A stretch of DNA of 64,000 bases from Notospermus geniculatus (lineage: Eukaryota > Nemertea > Pilidiophora > Heteronemertea > Lineidae): NCBI GenBank assembly GCA_002633025.1, contig NMRB01000229.1, forward strand, positions 22,664 through 86,663, given 5' to 3'. The notes under the pieces are model-generated. The model did not search any database. It saw only the letters and a program-made list of their open reading frames with translations, and was not told the DNA's origin. This document shows positions 31,200 to 41,376 of this stretch, piece after piece. Position 1 is the stretch's first letter; the number at the start of each line of letters is the position of its first letter. A program made the translations under genes and the position numbers.

Positions 31200-32667
31200 A
31201 TCCAAAGAAATTGAATCCCATTCGCAAATTTGCAGAACCTCTAAATTAAATAATTCAACGAAACTTCTCAAGAGTCAAGCACAATGAAACAAGGATGAAA
31301 CAAACTTCACTTTCTGCCCGCATGCAACATACATAATAAACAATATCATTTATATGTAAGAGCCAATAAATTTAAGCAAAGTAACATCTAACTTTTATCT
31401 GTCCTGACTGCTGCATAGAGTAAACTATCGATTTCAACAAAATGTTTTCCCAAATACCAACTAAACTGCTTGAAAAAACTAACTCTTAACACGTGTCACG
31501 CAATTACCAAAGTATCGCATCCTTATCAATGACACAAATAGGTCGTTCAAGACAATTAACAATCTAAGATAAATTTCCTATCACAAACAAATTCCAACGT
31601 GGTGGGTGCAAGCTGGTTCAAAGAGGAATCATGGTTTCCAAGGAATTTCCTGTCGGAAAAAGGGAGGTAATATTACCATCTTGGTCAAGTTAAGTACAAT
31701 GTCATTTTTTACCTAGTTTCTAGATAATTTTACTACACTAAACACCTACACATTTCCTTTACTTTCAATAAAGTTACTGATACCAGGATGGTCCGTATCC
31801 TGCTTCCCCGCATCTGGCATCTGAAATCATATCCCCTAAAATACAAGTCATCAAGTCATGAGATGACTTCCACGAAATTCTCCATCCTTAGCTTAGGACG
31901 TGAGAAAGTAATATACATGGAAGTAGATACATGTCTAACATAAAGATAATAAAATTGTTCTTAAGGTACACATGACATGTTTCAGAGTTTCTACATACTA
32001 ACGACAATTCATAGGCAATAATTCTCACTTTTCTCCTCCTTTTCCTAATACAAGATACAGCAAGTAAGAGTTCATGAATGACTGCTAGTGCACTGTGGGA
32101 AACAGGTGCGCCCTAGGTTTCAAGTGGGTGTCACATCCTTGTCTTAAAGGAAGCTGACAAGTAACCGAGTACCATGATGTTCCGTTTCAATTTTTTTGCA
32201 CTTAAACCTATCCTGTTTTACCGATCATATTTAACCGCACATGCAGTGTCACAAGTACGACTGACCATTTTAAAGGAACGTCTGTCCTCTTCCAAGAATA
32301 CAATACAGAGAAAGAAAAATACATTCGTCGCGGACAAGAATGGTAGAATAGCAAGTTTTTTTTTTCTCCATTTACATCTGTTGTAAACTAATTAAATCTA
32401 AGAGAGTACAGAGCCTTTGGTCAAGTTTACAAATAGTATCCCTGTAACCTTATTCAGAACAAATCTACATATTAAACTTGCAATGTTAAATCTCAGATCA
32501 AACCCAATTCTCAAATTTTCATCCAATTCACAACTGACAATATGCATATATATGTGCTGATATCAAATCAATATGTATACACTAATATAAGAAATATGAA
32601 TATACAATCTCTTGTGGTCGCTCTCTGAAATCTATATAACTCAGTGATCCCAGCAAATAACGTGGAA
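31200..32667 (-). other. long 3' untranslated region of the LTR element
   Basis: About 1.47 kb between the pol stop and the polypurine tract. AT-rich, no open frame longer than chance and no envelope-like signal or membrane segment. It may contain a relic of a third gene or regulatory RNA. Confidence 0.6.
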
Positions 32668-33640
32668 TCAAAAGTACATACGTCTTTGCAACTTTACTGG
32701 GGTGCCTGAACATGGCACCTTTTGTTTCTCAAGGATAAAGTGAACCAATTCTTGAGCTTCAGGATACTTATCCACTGGGTACCAGAATGTAAATACAGGT
32801 GGTTTCCTGTCCATCTTTTTCACGCCTGATACATGCTGCAATTGCTTTTCAGCAGACATCAAGACTTGCAAGTTGGCACCCTTGAACCTAGCTTTTCTAA
32901 TCGTCAGCTCAGAATTCTCTGATGGAGCATCCAAGAGAAATTTTAACCTTGCCTCTAATTCATCTTGACACAGAGCACGTGGTGCTGCAAACCCGCTGTT
33001 TTCATCAATGTACTTGACATAACAAGTGAGGTCAACTGGTTGTGTAGTACGGAAGCAAACGAACTGATTTGATTCAAATGGTTCTAGCTGTTTACCAGTC
33101 TCATCTACGAACTCTATGGTCTGGTTAACGCTTTCTGTTTCTGGTGACTGCCCCATCGCTTCTTTTAATTTGTTGATTCTTGTTATGAGATCACGCTGAC
33201 CACTGGCTCGCATAAAGCATGGTTTTAACCTGTTATAATGAAACACGTCGGGTATGATTTCACCCTTCAGGGTTTGAAGCCCGAAGTGTGACCTGTCGAA
33301 TCGCTCGCAAATTACAAGAGGACCAACCCAAGTGCTTCTGATCTTCTTAGAATTTGAACTGTTCAAAGAAGCGCTAGATGGTTTGTAAAGGTATACCAGA
33401 TCACCTAATCCATACGTTGGAACTTTACCCAGTTTTTGTGAAATTGCTTCATTTTGAGCTTTTTGTTTCCTTTGCTGTAGTTCTAAAATTGTTTTTGAGA
33501 TGTTTTGAAATTTCCGCTTTAAGTGTTCGGCGTATTCTTCATATGTTTGCGACATCCCAGACAATGGTTCGTAAGACAAGTTTGCCAAGTTCTTTGGTTC
33601 TCTGCCATACAGCAGGTATGCTGAATCTTACCCAATCTGT
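32668..33640 (-). CDS. integrase C-terminal domain (frameshifted from pol)
   Basis: Continues pol in another frame after a break near 33635, where the reading changes from WVRFS to SAYLLYGREPKN. LLYGREP is the usual end of a Ty3/gypsy integrase core. GDLVYLY, STWVGPLVI and HYNRLKPCF form the GPY/F-type C-terminal module (about residues 65-125 of the open frame from 33588). It is followed by a 180-residue tail of unknown role ending at 32668. It would normally be part of the pol polyprotein. Confidence 0.75.
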
Positions 33641-36553
33641 ACCATACTGGTTTAGGTTTATTTTGAGAAAGTTTGCAATGGTTTGAATATGTCTTTCGGC
33701 CTGAAGACTTCCGTGATTCTCAACACTTATTGTCTTCTGATCAATCTTCAGTGTTTCACACACTGCTGTCATTACTTCACCAATCAGACTGGTGGCTTGG
33801 TCAGTTATTATACAACTTGGAACTCCCATAGTTAAGTATGTTAAGTATGTTCTTACTACACCTTGGTGGTTGCTCAAAAGGTTGTCATGATAGCGTGATA
33901 TTATGAACTCAGCCAAACTCTCTGGAACTGCTAACTGTAATGTAAAATTCTCATCATGATCGTGGAGGAACAAGCGAAACAACAATCCGTTGCACAGAAT
34001 AAACTGTTCTGATCTTATATGTATTGCCCTAGCTGCTCTTTTTTCCTTAGGTAAGATGCCGAAATTTAAATAATCACAGACTGGTTTGAAATATGGCGAT
34101 GTCTCCTGTTCAGACTTGACTTTATTTAGTTCAATTGGCAAGTTATAGTCTCTGATAATTTTCCTCTTTATGATTCGCATCATTTTGTCTAATTCATATT
34201 GCTTTGGAATGTGTTTTGTCACCATTTTGTCTATCTTAGTCACAAGTGGCTTTGGTGTTCTGCAGAGTTCTGGAGGAGTTTCTAAATGTTCTTCTTCTAT
34301 TTTGTCGTCGTTTTTCCTGTCAACAAGTCTTGCATCTTTGGTTACAGTAGGCCTAATTGGTGTTTGTCTAGTGCATGGTGGTGGCACACTTTCAGACTGA
34401 TCTTCGCCATATGGGAGGTCATATTCCGATAAAGGTTGATTGATTGGCACGCTGGGTTCTAAGTTTACTTGCCGTTTGTCTGGTGTAGTCACTGTTTGGG
34501 TAGGAGGCGGTGTTCTCTTAGAGTTTCTGCTAGTTTTTGGTAGTTCAATATCTGGTACATTAATACCCATCTTCTTAGCGTAAGATCTGGTTACTGGATT
34601 TGCAGATTCTGACATACGTTCTTTACACGAGGCAGAGAAGGCAATAGGAACAATTTTATCAATTTCACAGTCATCTTCTCTGGGTGTTCTAGAGAGAAAA
34701 TCAGCCAAAACATGTTCTGAGCCCTTGAGATAACCTACTTTAAAGGAATATTCTGACAGCCTAAGCAAGAGTTTCTGCAACCTTAGTGTGCAAGGTTGTT
34801 CTGTCGACTTTATTAATCCACATATTGCTGCATGGTCTACTATGGCATCAAATTCACAGCCTTTGAGAAGATGTTTGAACGCAGTTGTGCAAATCAGCAG
34901 ACCAGTCATTTCTAGTTCTGTTACTGAGTAACGTTGGCATGCTGCTGGTAGAACTTTAGAGTAGTAACCTAAGATGTGTTCTTTGCCACAAGGTAGTCTT
35001 TGAACCAAGTATGAACCGCTTGCTTGACGTGAAGTGTCACAATAGATGACGAACCTACCCTCTCTTTGGGGCAAGTGTAGCACTGGCGGTTTTGTCATTA
35101 GCTCTTTTATTTGATCGAGGGCATCTTCTTGTTCTTGTTCCCATACAAAGGGCTGATTCTTTCTTGTAAGTTTATGGAGTGGTTGGAGCACTCTTTTAAT
35201 ATTGGGGAAGAAGTTACTCACCCAGTTAACCATACCAACAAGTCGTTTTACATCTTTTTGGCATTTTGGCCTAGCCATTTTGCTGATTGCCTCACACCTG
35301 TTGCCTAGGGGTGCTATGCGTGCGTATCCCGCTTTGTCTACTGAAATGTTGTGTCCCATGTAGATAACTTTGTCTCGGAATAGCTTACATTTGCTTGGAC
35401 TAACTTTTAAACCATGTTTAATCAACGCTTGCAAGAGTTTACTCAGATATTCCTTATGTGTTTTCTTTTTGCTGAACAGAATTATATCATCATGATGAGC
35501 TTTGCAAAATTTCCTAGAGTCAGGGATTTCGGCTAGGATTTCGTCAATTTTTGCCTGAAATATGCCTGGGCTAACGTTGAGACCTTGTGCCAACCGTTTG
35601 TAGAAGTAATGTTTGCCGCCATGAAAGCCAGCAATTCCCGTGTACTGTTGAGCCTTTTTTGACAAAGGGAGACAAAAAAATGCACTTTTGATGTCAAGAA
35701 CGCTAAGGACTTCTGCTCCAGAGTTACCTATGGTTTTAAGTGTCTCGGATAATAGATGGTAGGGATGGTTTATGCGTTGGATGTTTTTGTTCAGAAACCG
35801 AAAATCTGTAACCACTCTCTTTTCTGTTGTCCCTGGCTTAGGAAGGACAAGGACAGGCGAGGTGTATGCTTGATGTCCAACCTCTAGAATTCCTAGTTTA
35901 ACCAACTTGTCAAGTTCTTTCTGGATTATTTCTTTATCTTGCTCAGTTGCATAGTAAGGTCGTATGAAAAATGGTTCTTCATTTTTAAGTTTGATGTCAA
36001 CTTCAAAATTTGGACAGCTAGATAGTTCTCCGTAGAGCGAAAATGCATCTCTATGTTTCTCTAACAACTGGTATAGTTCTTCTCTTTCGTTGCTATCTAG
36101 TATGCTCTCTTTTAGATTTATTTGATTTCTAATGACTTCAGACTCTGTCATTGATATCAGTGGGTCAGATGGATCTAAGCGAGGATATTTTGTGATATTC
36201 TGATCTTTAACACTCTCACTTCTGTTTTGATTACTTTGCTCTTGGTTTGTGTACAACGTGTTTATATCGTCATAGGACATTGGTTGGGCCACATTTGCAA
36301 TTGAATTCAAATCTGAAGTAGCTATTATTCTATCCTTATCTATCTTTATTTTCCTGTCTGTAGTATTTGTTACTGGAATAGCTGCTCTACCCTTACGAAG
36401 TTTTACTAGCATTTCTGATGGACATACTTTTGCTAAGTGCGGATTTGCTTTCACAACAACTGCAGCATTTCTGAAGATGGCAGGGACGTTGCCTTTTAGC
36501 ACAACGAATTTTGTTTCGCCTGGTTTAATAGCTACCTGAGCAGTAGGTTTCAT
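33539..36553 (-). CDS. pol: pol: reverse transcriptase, RNase H, truncated integrase
   Basis: 1004 codons open. RT: TSPVLVLPKPG, VVTDFRFLN, VLDIKSAFF (motif A Asp287), LNVSPGIFQ and the active box HHDD at 353-356, where YxDD is expected. RNase H: IYCDTS, TELEMTGL, IVDHAA and LADFLSRTP, acidic residues present. Integrase: YHDNLLSNHQG (His pair), then after about ten residues (a duplicated TTAAGTATG marks the spot near 33840) MGVPSCIITDQATS (second catalytic Asp) and LQAERHIQT (Glu). The two zinc cysteines and the first catalytic Asp are missing. The frame is lost near 33635. So RT/RNase H may be translatable but integrase is not functional. Confidence 0.85.
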   Translation of the reverse strand: MKPTAQVAIKPGETKFVVLKGNVPAIFRNAAVVVKANPHLAKVCPSEMLVKLRKGRAAIPVTNTTDRKIKIDKDRIIATSDLNSIANVAQPMSYDDINTLYTNQEQSNQNRSESVKDQNITKYPRLDPSDPLISMTESEVIRNQINLKESILDSNEREELYQLLEKHRDAFSLYGELSSCPNFEVDIKLKNEEPFFIRPYYATEQDKEIIQKELDKLVKLGILEVGHQAYTSPVLVLPKPGTTEKRVVTDFRFLNKNIQRINHPYHLLSETLKTIGNSGAEVLSVLDIKSAFFCLPLSKKAQQYTGIAGFHGGKHYFYKRLAQGLNVSPGIFQAKIDEILAEIPDSRKFCKAHHDDIILFSKKKTHKEYLSKLLQALIKHGLKVSPSKCKLFRDKVIYMGHNISVDKAGYARIAPLGNRCEAISKMARPKCQKDVKRLVGMVNWVSNFFPNIKRVLQPLHKLTRKNQPFVWEQEQEDALDQIKELMTKPPVLHLPQREGRFVIYCDTSRQASGSYLVQRLPCGKEHILGYYSKVLPAACQRYSVTELEMTGLLICTTAFKHLLKGCEFDAIVDHAAICGLIKSTEQPCTLRLQKLLLRLSEYSFKVGYLKGSEHVLADFLSRTPREDDCEIDKIVPIAFSASCKERMSESANPVTRSYAKKMGINVPDIELPKTSRNSKRTPPPTQTVTTPDKRQVNLEPSVPINQPLSEYDLPYGEDQSESVPPPCTRQTPIRPTVTKDARLVDRKNDDKIEEEHLETPPELCRTPKPLVTKIDKMVTKHIPKQYELDKMMRIIKRKIIRDYNLPIELNKVKSEQETSPYFKPVCDYLNFGILPKEKRAARAIHIRSEQFILCNGLLFRLFLHDHDENFTLQLAVPESLAEFIISRYHDNLLSNHQGVVRTYLTYLTMGVPSCIITDQATSLIGEVMTAVCETLKIDQKTISVENHGSLQAERHIQTIANFLKINLNQYGTDWVRFSIPAVWQRTKELGKLVLRTIVWDVANI

Positions 36554-37030
36554 GAAAACCTTTTTTGGATTTTATTTTGAACCTGTTCTCTCTGAAATCT
36601 AGAGTTCCCCCAAGGTCTGACAAAGCTTCTGTTCCAAGTATGAGGTCAATACCTGTAAGGTGATCTGAAATAAGTGCTTGTAACTTGAACTTACAGCCCT
36701 GTATCACTATCTCAAACTTCACAACACTTTTCGCAATGATATATTGGCCATTGCCAAGTCGGAATTTAACAGGTTCCACGGAAGATGTCTCTAGTTTTGA
36801 CAAATACTTCGAAGTTCGAACAAATTCACCAGATATTATGCTTTTTGTTGCACCACTGTCAAATAAGATTAAAGCAGATTCTCTATGTGACCCTAAGTAA
36901 CCCTTTACGTAATTTCTGGATGTTAATTTTAAATCGACCTCACCGTTGCCTATGTATTCAGCTGTCTTTGGTTTCTGTCGTTCTGATTCATGGTGGTACT
37001 CAGTATTTTCATCATGGGAAGCCGAACAGT
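36525..37030 (-). CDS. retropepsin-like aspartic protease
   Basis: The frame carries LILFDSGATKS (catalytic DSG; about 36870-36838), then KFRLGNGQYIIAKS and GIDLILGTEALSDLGGTLD (the conserved ILG), ending by overlap with the pol frame at 36525. It would cleave the Gag-Pol polyprotein. It is in the -1 frame relative to gag and pol lies +1 from it; an A6 run near 36565 is where the frame must shift. No classic slippery heptamer is evident at the gag end, so recoding or indels are both possible. Confidence 0.75.
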
Positions 37031-37042
37031 GGGCGCTTCTGC

Positions 37043-38098
37043 CTACTTCCCTGTTTGAAAATCCTGGTTTTCTCGATCGTTCCTGCCGCTGGACCTACGA
37101 TAATCTTGATATCTGCTGTTTGACCTACGGTAATCTTGATCTCTGCTGTTTGACCTACGGTAATCTTGATCTCTGCTGTTTGACCTACGGTAATCTTGAT
37201 CTCTGCTGTTTGACCTACGGTAATCTTGCCTACCCCTACTGTTGGATCGCCTATCACGATCACGGTCACTGCTCTTGCTACCGTTTCGCCTGTTAAGATC
37301 ATTTTGTCTTTTTCGACACTGCCGCCACTTATGGCCGGGAATGAGACAGTAGTTGCAGATTAATTGCTTAGTTGTTCTTTGTTCACTTTTTCGTCCCTCA
37401 TTTGACTTTGATCTATCATGTCTATAAGGTGACTTATCATATCTACGGCGATTGAATGGAGGAGATCGCGTTTGTGGTCTACCCCTATCGATGTCCAACC
37501 TAAGCTCATGTAATTGGTTTTTCAGATCATCAATTTCAGTCACTGCTGAGAACGCTATTTCCTTCCCAGACGAATTTTGTCCCAGGTCTAGGAATCTTTG
37601 GGTCTTTACAATTATCTCTTGTATGGCAGCGTTTTCCGGTGTGGCCATGATGACAGAGGCCCTACATTTTTCAGGTAAAGAAGAGATGAATTTATCCCTA
37701 ATTTGAACATCCCCATATCCTGCTCTGTCAGCAGCTTTCCTAATCTTCTGGAGGTGAATTTCAGCGCTGTCACCTGCGGTGTATATTATTGACTCGAAAT
37801 CCTTTACCTTAGCAAACTGTGACTGTGACGGGCTGAACCTGTCCAAGAATGCCTGCCTAAGGGCATTCAGATCGTTGAAGACCTTGCCCTCAATCCACAG
37901 ACGTGCTTGTCCCCGCAAACTTCGCTTAAAGATACTGACCACATTGTTGACCTCATTCTGATTGGCTGGATTTGCCAAGTTGTGGACATCTAAGTAATCG
38001 CTAAAGCTTAGATAATGTGCCATACAGAGGTCTCTGTCTATGGCAGAACCGTCAAACCTTGATGGTAGAAAATCTGTTTGTCTTAATGGCTGTGCCAT
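37043..38098 (-). CDS. gag: gag with one zinc knuckle and Arg-Ser/Asp-rich repeats
   Basis: 351 codons from the ATG at 38098; the frame stays open upstream to 38143. Residues about 1-190 form a capsid-like retrotransposon Gag region (MAHYLSFSDYLD, SLRGQARLWIEG, LRQAFLDRFSPS, FISSLPEKCRA). One CCHC knuckle, CNYCLIPGHKWRQC, lies at about 255-268. The C-terminus is an array of RRSNSRDQDY decapeptides encoded by a 30-bp minisatellite, ending at TAG 37043. It packages element RNA into virus-like particles. Confidence 0.85.
   Translation of the reverse strand: MAQPLRQTDFLPSRFDGSAIDRDLCMAHYLSFSDYLDVHNLANPANQNEVNNVVSIFKRSLRGQARLWIEGKVFNDLNALRQAFLDRFSPSQSQFAKVKDFESIIYTAGDSAEIHLQKIRKAADRAGYGDVQIRDKFISSLPEKCRASVIMATPENAAIQEIIVKTQRFLDLGQNSSGKEIAFSAVTEIDDLKNQLHELRLDIDRGRPQTRSPPFNRRRYDKSPYRHDRSKSNEGRKSEQRTTKQLICNYCLIPGHKWRQCRKRQNDLNRRNGSKSSDRDRDRRSNSRGRQDYRRSNSRDQDYRRSNSRDQDYRRSNSRDQDYRRSNSRYQDYRRSSGRNDRENQDFQTGK
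37095..37235 (-). repeat. 30-bp coding minisatellite in gag
   Basis: Four to five copies of a 30-bp unit (plus strand TGACCTACGGTAATCTTGAT, then CTCTGCTGTT), in frame, encoding RRSNSRDQDY. Copy number may vary between element copies without breaking the frame. Confidence 0.85.
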
Positions 38099-38143
38099 GA
38101 TTGAAAAACTAGTGTCAACTTGAGATAAAAAACAAACAAACAC

Positions 38144-38975
38144 ACGTGGCTCTTTTAAACGATCAACAGATAGGCCTGAGCTGGAAAAAAGTGTAATCAG
38201 TTAATGGGCAGAATTGTGAAAGTTTGTTCCACCTACCTTGGATACATGAATTTCAGGTCAATCATAAAGCAAATGTCTCTTTCATTGTTAAACTATTCAG
38301 TTTAGAGTCAATTCAGTATATTTTGATAAAGTCACTGGAGCATCAAGGGATCATCAGAAGAAAGTCAGTTCGTGGAGAATGTAGAACAACATCCTTGGGT
38401 CATCCTTGGAGCAGTTCTCATCTGTGGCATGGCATGGATCATCATTCTGTGGCATGGCATGGATCATCATTCTGTGGCATGGCATGGATCATCTGTTGCA
38501 GGGCATCGATGGCATGCGTCGTATCCCCGACGGAGGGAGGCTAATTGCCCAATTTTCCCATGTCTTTCATGGTCTGCGCCGAAAGCACAATCGTTTCCTA
38601 TTAATCGAATGGTTATGGTTTTGCTGGTGCACTCAATTCTCGTTATAAGACTGTCACAGTGTCACTTACTCCTCACCTTACTAAACGGAGTTTACGTTAA
38701 AAGTCATGATAGATTCGAAAAGGCCATACAGTACAACGGTATCAGCGTCGGCAGTCTACTTCCCTGTCAAATTTCACCACACGGGTCGTTAACTGGAACA
38801 CCGTAAAGATGACACAAACATCTAAACTGTCGACTAGCACTCAATCCTGGAAACATCACAGCAGAAGATTGGAGCTCCCGTTAAAGAACAAATTTGGATG
38901 AATAGATGGTATATAGTCCTTTGTTCCTTTCCAGAATATAACTATTGTCCCTTTCGCTACCTCCTTTTCTCAAAA
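38144..38975 (-). other. 5' leader of the LTR element
   Basis: About 0.85 kb between primer-binding site and gag. Includes three copies of a 25-bp unit (GGCATGGCATGGATCATCAT) at about 38425-38493. No conserved open frame. Confidence 0.7.
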
Positions 38976-38994
38976 AAAATCGGGTTCTCCACCA
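38976..38994 (-). promoter_or_regulatory. tRNA primer-binding site
   Basis: The minus strand immediately after the 5' LTR reads TGGTGGAGAACCCGATTTT. The TGG start complements the CCA end of a tRNA. I could not identify which tRNA. Confidence 0.75.
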
Positions 38995-39216
38995 TGTCGT
39001 GTAGGAAGGTACCGTTAGATGAAGGAACACATGAAGGAGTCCATAATTCGTATATATAGATGTATATGTATTTGTATATAGATGTTTCCACGCCGATGGC
39101 TATGACTAGACTAAAACTAAAGCATGCAGAGTAAAACTAAAAGGTAGTTCACAGGATGTGCTTGACTCATATAATTTCTTGGTAAGGTACCATATTTGGA
39201 ATATGGCTACATGACA
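38995..39216 (-). repeat. 5' LTR (222 bp)
   Basis: Promoter-side LTR of the minus-strand element. Same length as the 3' LTR, one substitution. GTAC follows at 39217. Confidence 0.93.
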
Positions 39217-39429
39217 GTACGTATTTCGTGTACTTCGTTAATTGCTCAGTTCCTGGAGGCGAGGTGACAGCTCAGCGAGAGCTCTGATTGGCAGCTCATC
39301 TCTCGGCGGCAATGCGAGTGGAAATGTGGGTAGTTTCAGGCAAGGGTGGATTGAGCGAGACTAGGAGTGATAGGAACCCTTGTCAGGGCAAGATGTAGTA
39401 GTATAGTATGTCGATTTCCCAGGAACCAG

Positions 39430-39532
39430 ACGTTCCGCCATCTTGTCACGTGATCGACGCCATCTTGTGACAGGAGGTTCCGCCATCTTGTAACAGGAGG
39501 CGGAAATTCCACCATCTTGGCTGACGTCATAC
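39430..39532 (-). promoter_or_regulatory. cluster of YY1-like sites with a CRE and an E-box
   Basis: Minus-strand AAGATGGCG/AAGATGGTG appears four times in about 85 bp, in a loose 25-30-bp repeat, with TGACGTCA upstream and CACGTG between copies. These match consensus YY1, CREB/ATF and E-box sites and are typical of metazoan promoters. No gene start is evident nearby. Confidence 0.4.
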
Positions 39533-39711
39533 AGGTGTAATGTATGAGAATGCCCCCGGTATGACAATGGCTGCTTTATTGTTCGGCGGGCACTCAAATA
39601 CAGATAGACATGTTGATCAGTGCCTCCCCCATTTTAACGTCGCGGCTTATTCCGTCAGTCTTTTGTTGGGAGGCACTGGCAAACGGGGGACAGTGAAAAA
39701 CATTACACCGG
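39533..39711. mobile_element. MITE, TIR GGTGTAAYGT family, copy A
   Basis: Begins GGTGTAATGT and ends CAGTGAAAAACATTACACC. Relatives are at 50734-50909 and, interrupted, about 56550-57045 (shared TTATTCCGTCA-like segment). Confidence 0.6.
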
Positions 39712-39729
39712 AACCAGAAATACCCGGCC

Positions 39730-40035
39730 CTCGATAATTTACTAATACAGTATGAAAACATTGTCCTAATCGGGGACCTTAATTTTGATATGCTTGATGA
39801 GACCAAAAGTCGGCCATTGAACAACCTATGCGACCTTTTCTACCTGAAAAACTTAGTTAAGGAACCTACCTGCCACACAAAAGCCACGAAAGCCTCGTTA
39901 GTGGACGTCATCTTAACAAATAAGCATAGAGCATTCCTGAGGACGGCCACGTTCGACACAGGACTAAGTGACGTTCATAACATGGTGATAGGGATTATGA
40001 GGTCACTGCCACGACCTGACGAAAACGAAACTTAA
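39730..40035 (+). pseudogene. LINE APE-type endonuclease fragment
   Basis: Product reads YENIVLIGDLNFD (conserved GDLN), then LFYLKNLVKEPTCHT, SLVDVILTN and GLSDVHN (SDH with H displaced), ending at a TAA. These are the ordered motifs of the C-terminal half of a non-LTR retrotransposon endonuclease (GDFN, LxxLV, PT, iDxiLtn, SDH). Truncated on both sides, no RT. Confidence 0.75.
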
Positions 40036-40065
40036 ACGTACGAATCGTAGTACCGAGGAGTAAGG

Positions 40066-40379
40066 TTGTGTGGCGCAGCTGTTCCGGCACCCCTAAAGCT
40101 TGCAGCACAAGTCACCACTTTCGTTGCTCGTAAGGTAATTTTCGTTGTCGCCAATTTTGTGGCGGTTGCCGGTTTACAGCAGACGTCACCACTCAGTGGT
40201 CTCGTGTACTGCCGATGGCCACGCATCACCACAACTGGCAACTACGAGCAATTTTCGTGTTGAGAAATCAAACCGGTTTGATTTTCGGCAACTTGTGGCA
40301 ACTTTAGCCACCACAGAATTTCCGTAGGGAGTTGTCGTTGCCGGCCACAGCACCTTGGCCATTTTCGTGGCGACCACGA
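40066..40379. mobile_element. left part of a foldback element split by the DIRS insertion
   Basis: 40090-40254 is the inverse of 46485-46655 (shared GGCGGTTGCCGGTTTACAGC, AGACGTCACCA, GTGGTCTCGTGT). The remaining 125 bp (40255-40379) is its former centre. Rejoining the flanks in orientation gives one older inverted-repeat element. Confidence 0.7.
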
Positions 40380-40436
40380 AAATTTCAAATTTTATAAGTG
40401 CGCGAAGCGCACGAAATGAAATTATAATTTAATGAG

Positions 40437-40576
40437 TAAACCTAAATAGATGTAATAATTGAATTTTGGCTCCAGAATTCAAGGTCCAGCGGAAAAACTT
40501 CGTTCCGTTGCCTAGCAATGGTACAAGTCTGCATTTTCCACCAACCCGCCATCTGGAGTCCGCTGCTTAAAATGTG
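40437..40576. repeat. DIRS terminal inverted repeat, left arm
   Basis: Matches 46333-46470 inverted: AATAGATGTAATAATTGAAT, TCCGTTGCCTAGCAATGG, CAACCCGCCATCT and CCGCTGCTTAAAATG. Confidence 0.9.
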
Positions 40577-41258
40577 CTTACCTAAGTAACGCCAACCATG
40601 GCAGCTATCCTGGTCAAACGCCATGGTTGGGATCAACAACGGTTTACTCGAGGCCACGCAGCAAGGGGTTTAATCCGCCCCATCCACCCCTTAAACTCCT
40701 TGCTAGTAACCAAAGTAAAGACAGAAAGAAGGAAACATTTTTTTTTAAAACTTTTTTTTTTTTTAATTTTCCACCTTTAAAGGCAACATATGTACAAGTT
40801 GCACACTCGGAGTTCTCCAAGAAGGCCCAACAGCTTTAGTCCATGACCATATCCAGTCCGATTCCAATAGGTCCGTCTTTGAACTAACTCAACTGAGTAC
40901 TAGTAATGCACAGCTACCCTCCTCGGGCAACCAAAGAAGTCTCTGACTTGCAACGAAATCTAACAGTTCTAACTTAAACCTCTGTAAACTTCTAACTTGA
41001 ACTTGAACATGTTAAAATAGAACGAACATCTGCTCCGCTCGAATTGACCGCCCAAATGATTCTGCTCAGCCGTGATTCCACGAATCTCCGGAGGGGGTTG
41101 TTCCCCCGATTTCCCTCCATCTTCCACTACAGTCTTCTACCTGCAAGTGGTGAGAGAAGAATAGACATATTAACAGGATTAATTCGCAACCATCCGACGG
41201 AGTATCAAGTGCTCTGTGCAGATTCACTGCCTATATACCCGGGGATCGGGCGGGTGGG
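40577..41258 (-). other. DIRS 3' non-coding region
   Basis: Between the left arm and the internal complementary region. T-rich run near 40740-40765 and a hairpin CCAACCATGG...CCATGGTTGG at about 40592-40628. No ORF supported. Confidence 0.6.
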
Positions 41259-41374
41259 ATTATTACATCTATTTAGGTTTACTCATTAAATTATAATTTC
41301 ATTTCGTACGCTTCGCGCACTTATAAAATTTGAAATTTAATTTCATAAACCGTAAATAGATGTAATAATTGAAT
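41259..41374. repeat. DIRS internal complementary region
   Basis: 41259-41339 is the inverse of the left terminus (40380-40461) and about 41334-41374 the inverse of the right terminus (46444-46484), joined through a shared AAATTT. In DIRS replication this segment bridges both cDNA ends to make a circle. Confidence 0.9.
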
Positions 41375-41376
41375 GT

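Larger units (their letters stand above)
30966..39216 (-). mobile_element. Ty3/gypsy-type LTR retrotransposon, complete but defective
   Basis: 8.25 kb on the minus strand. Two 222-bp LTRs begin TGTC and end GACA and differ at one base. GTAC is duplicated on both sides (30962-30965, 39217-39220). Domain order is gag - protease - RT - RNase H - integrase, with RT before integrase as in Ty3/gypsy (Metaviridae). The near-identical LTRs mean a very recent insertion, yet pol lacks the integrase centre, so it was probably mobilised by proteins from another copy. Confidence 0.93.

Noticed and set aside
31200-32667. Envelope-like third gene in the LTR element
   Set aside because: No frame over about 70 codons on the minus strand and no signal peptide or membrane segment.
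36946-37296. Cys/Tyr-rich plus-strand repeat protein
   Set aside because: Antisense translation of the 30-bp gag minisatellite.
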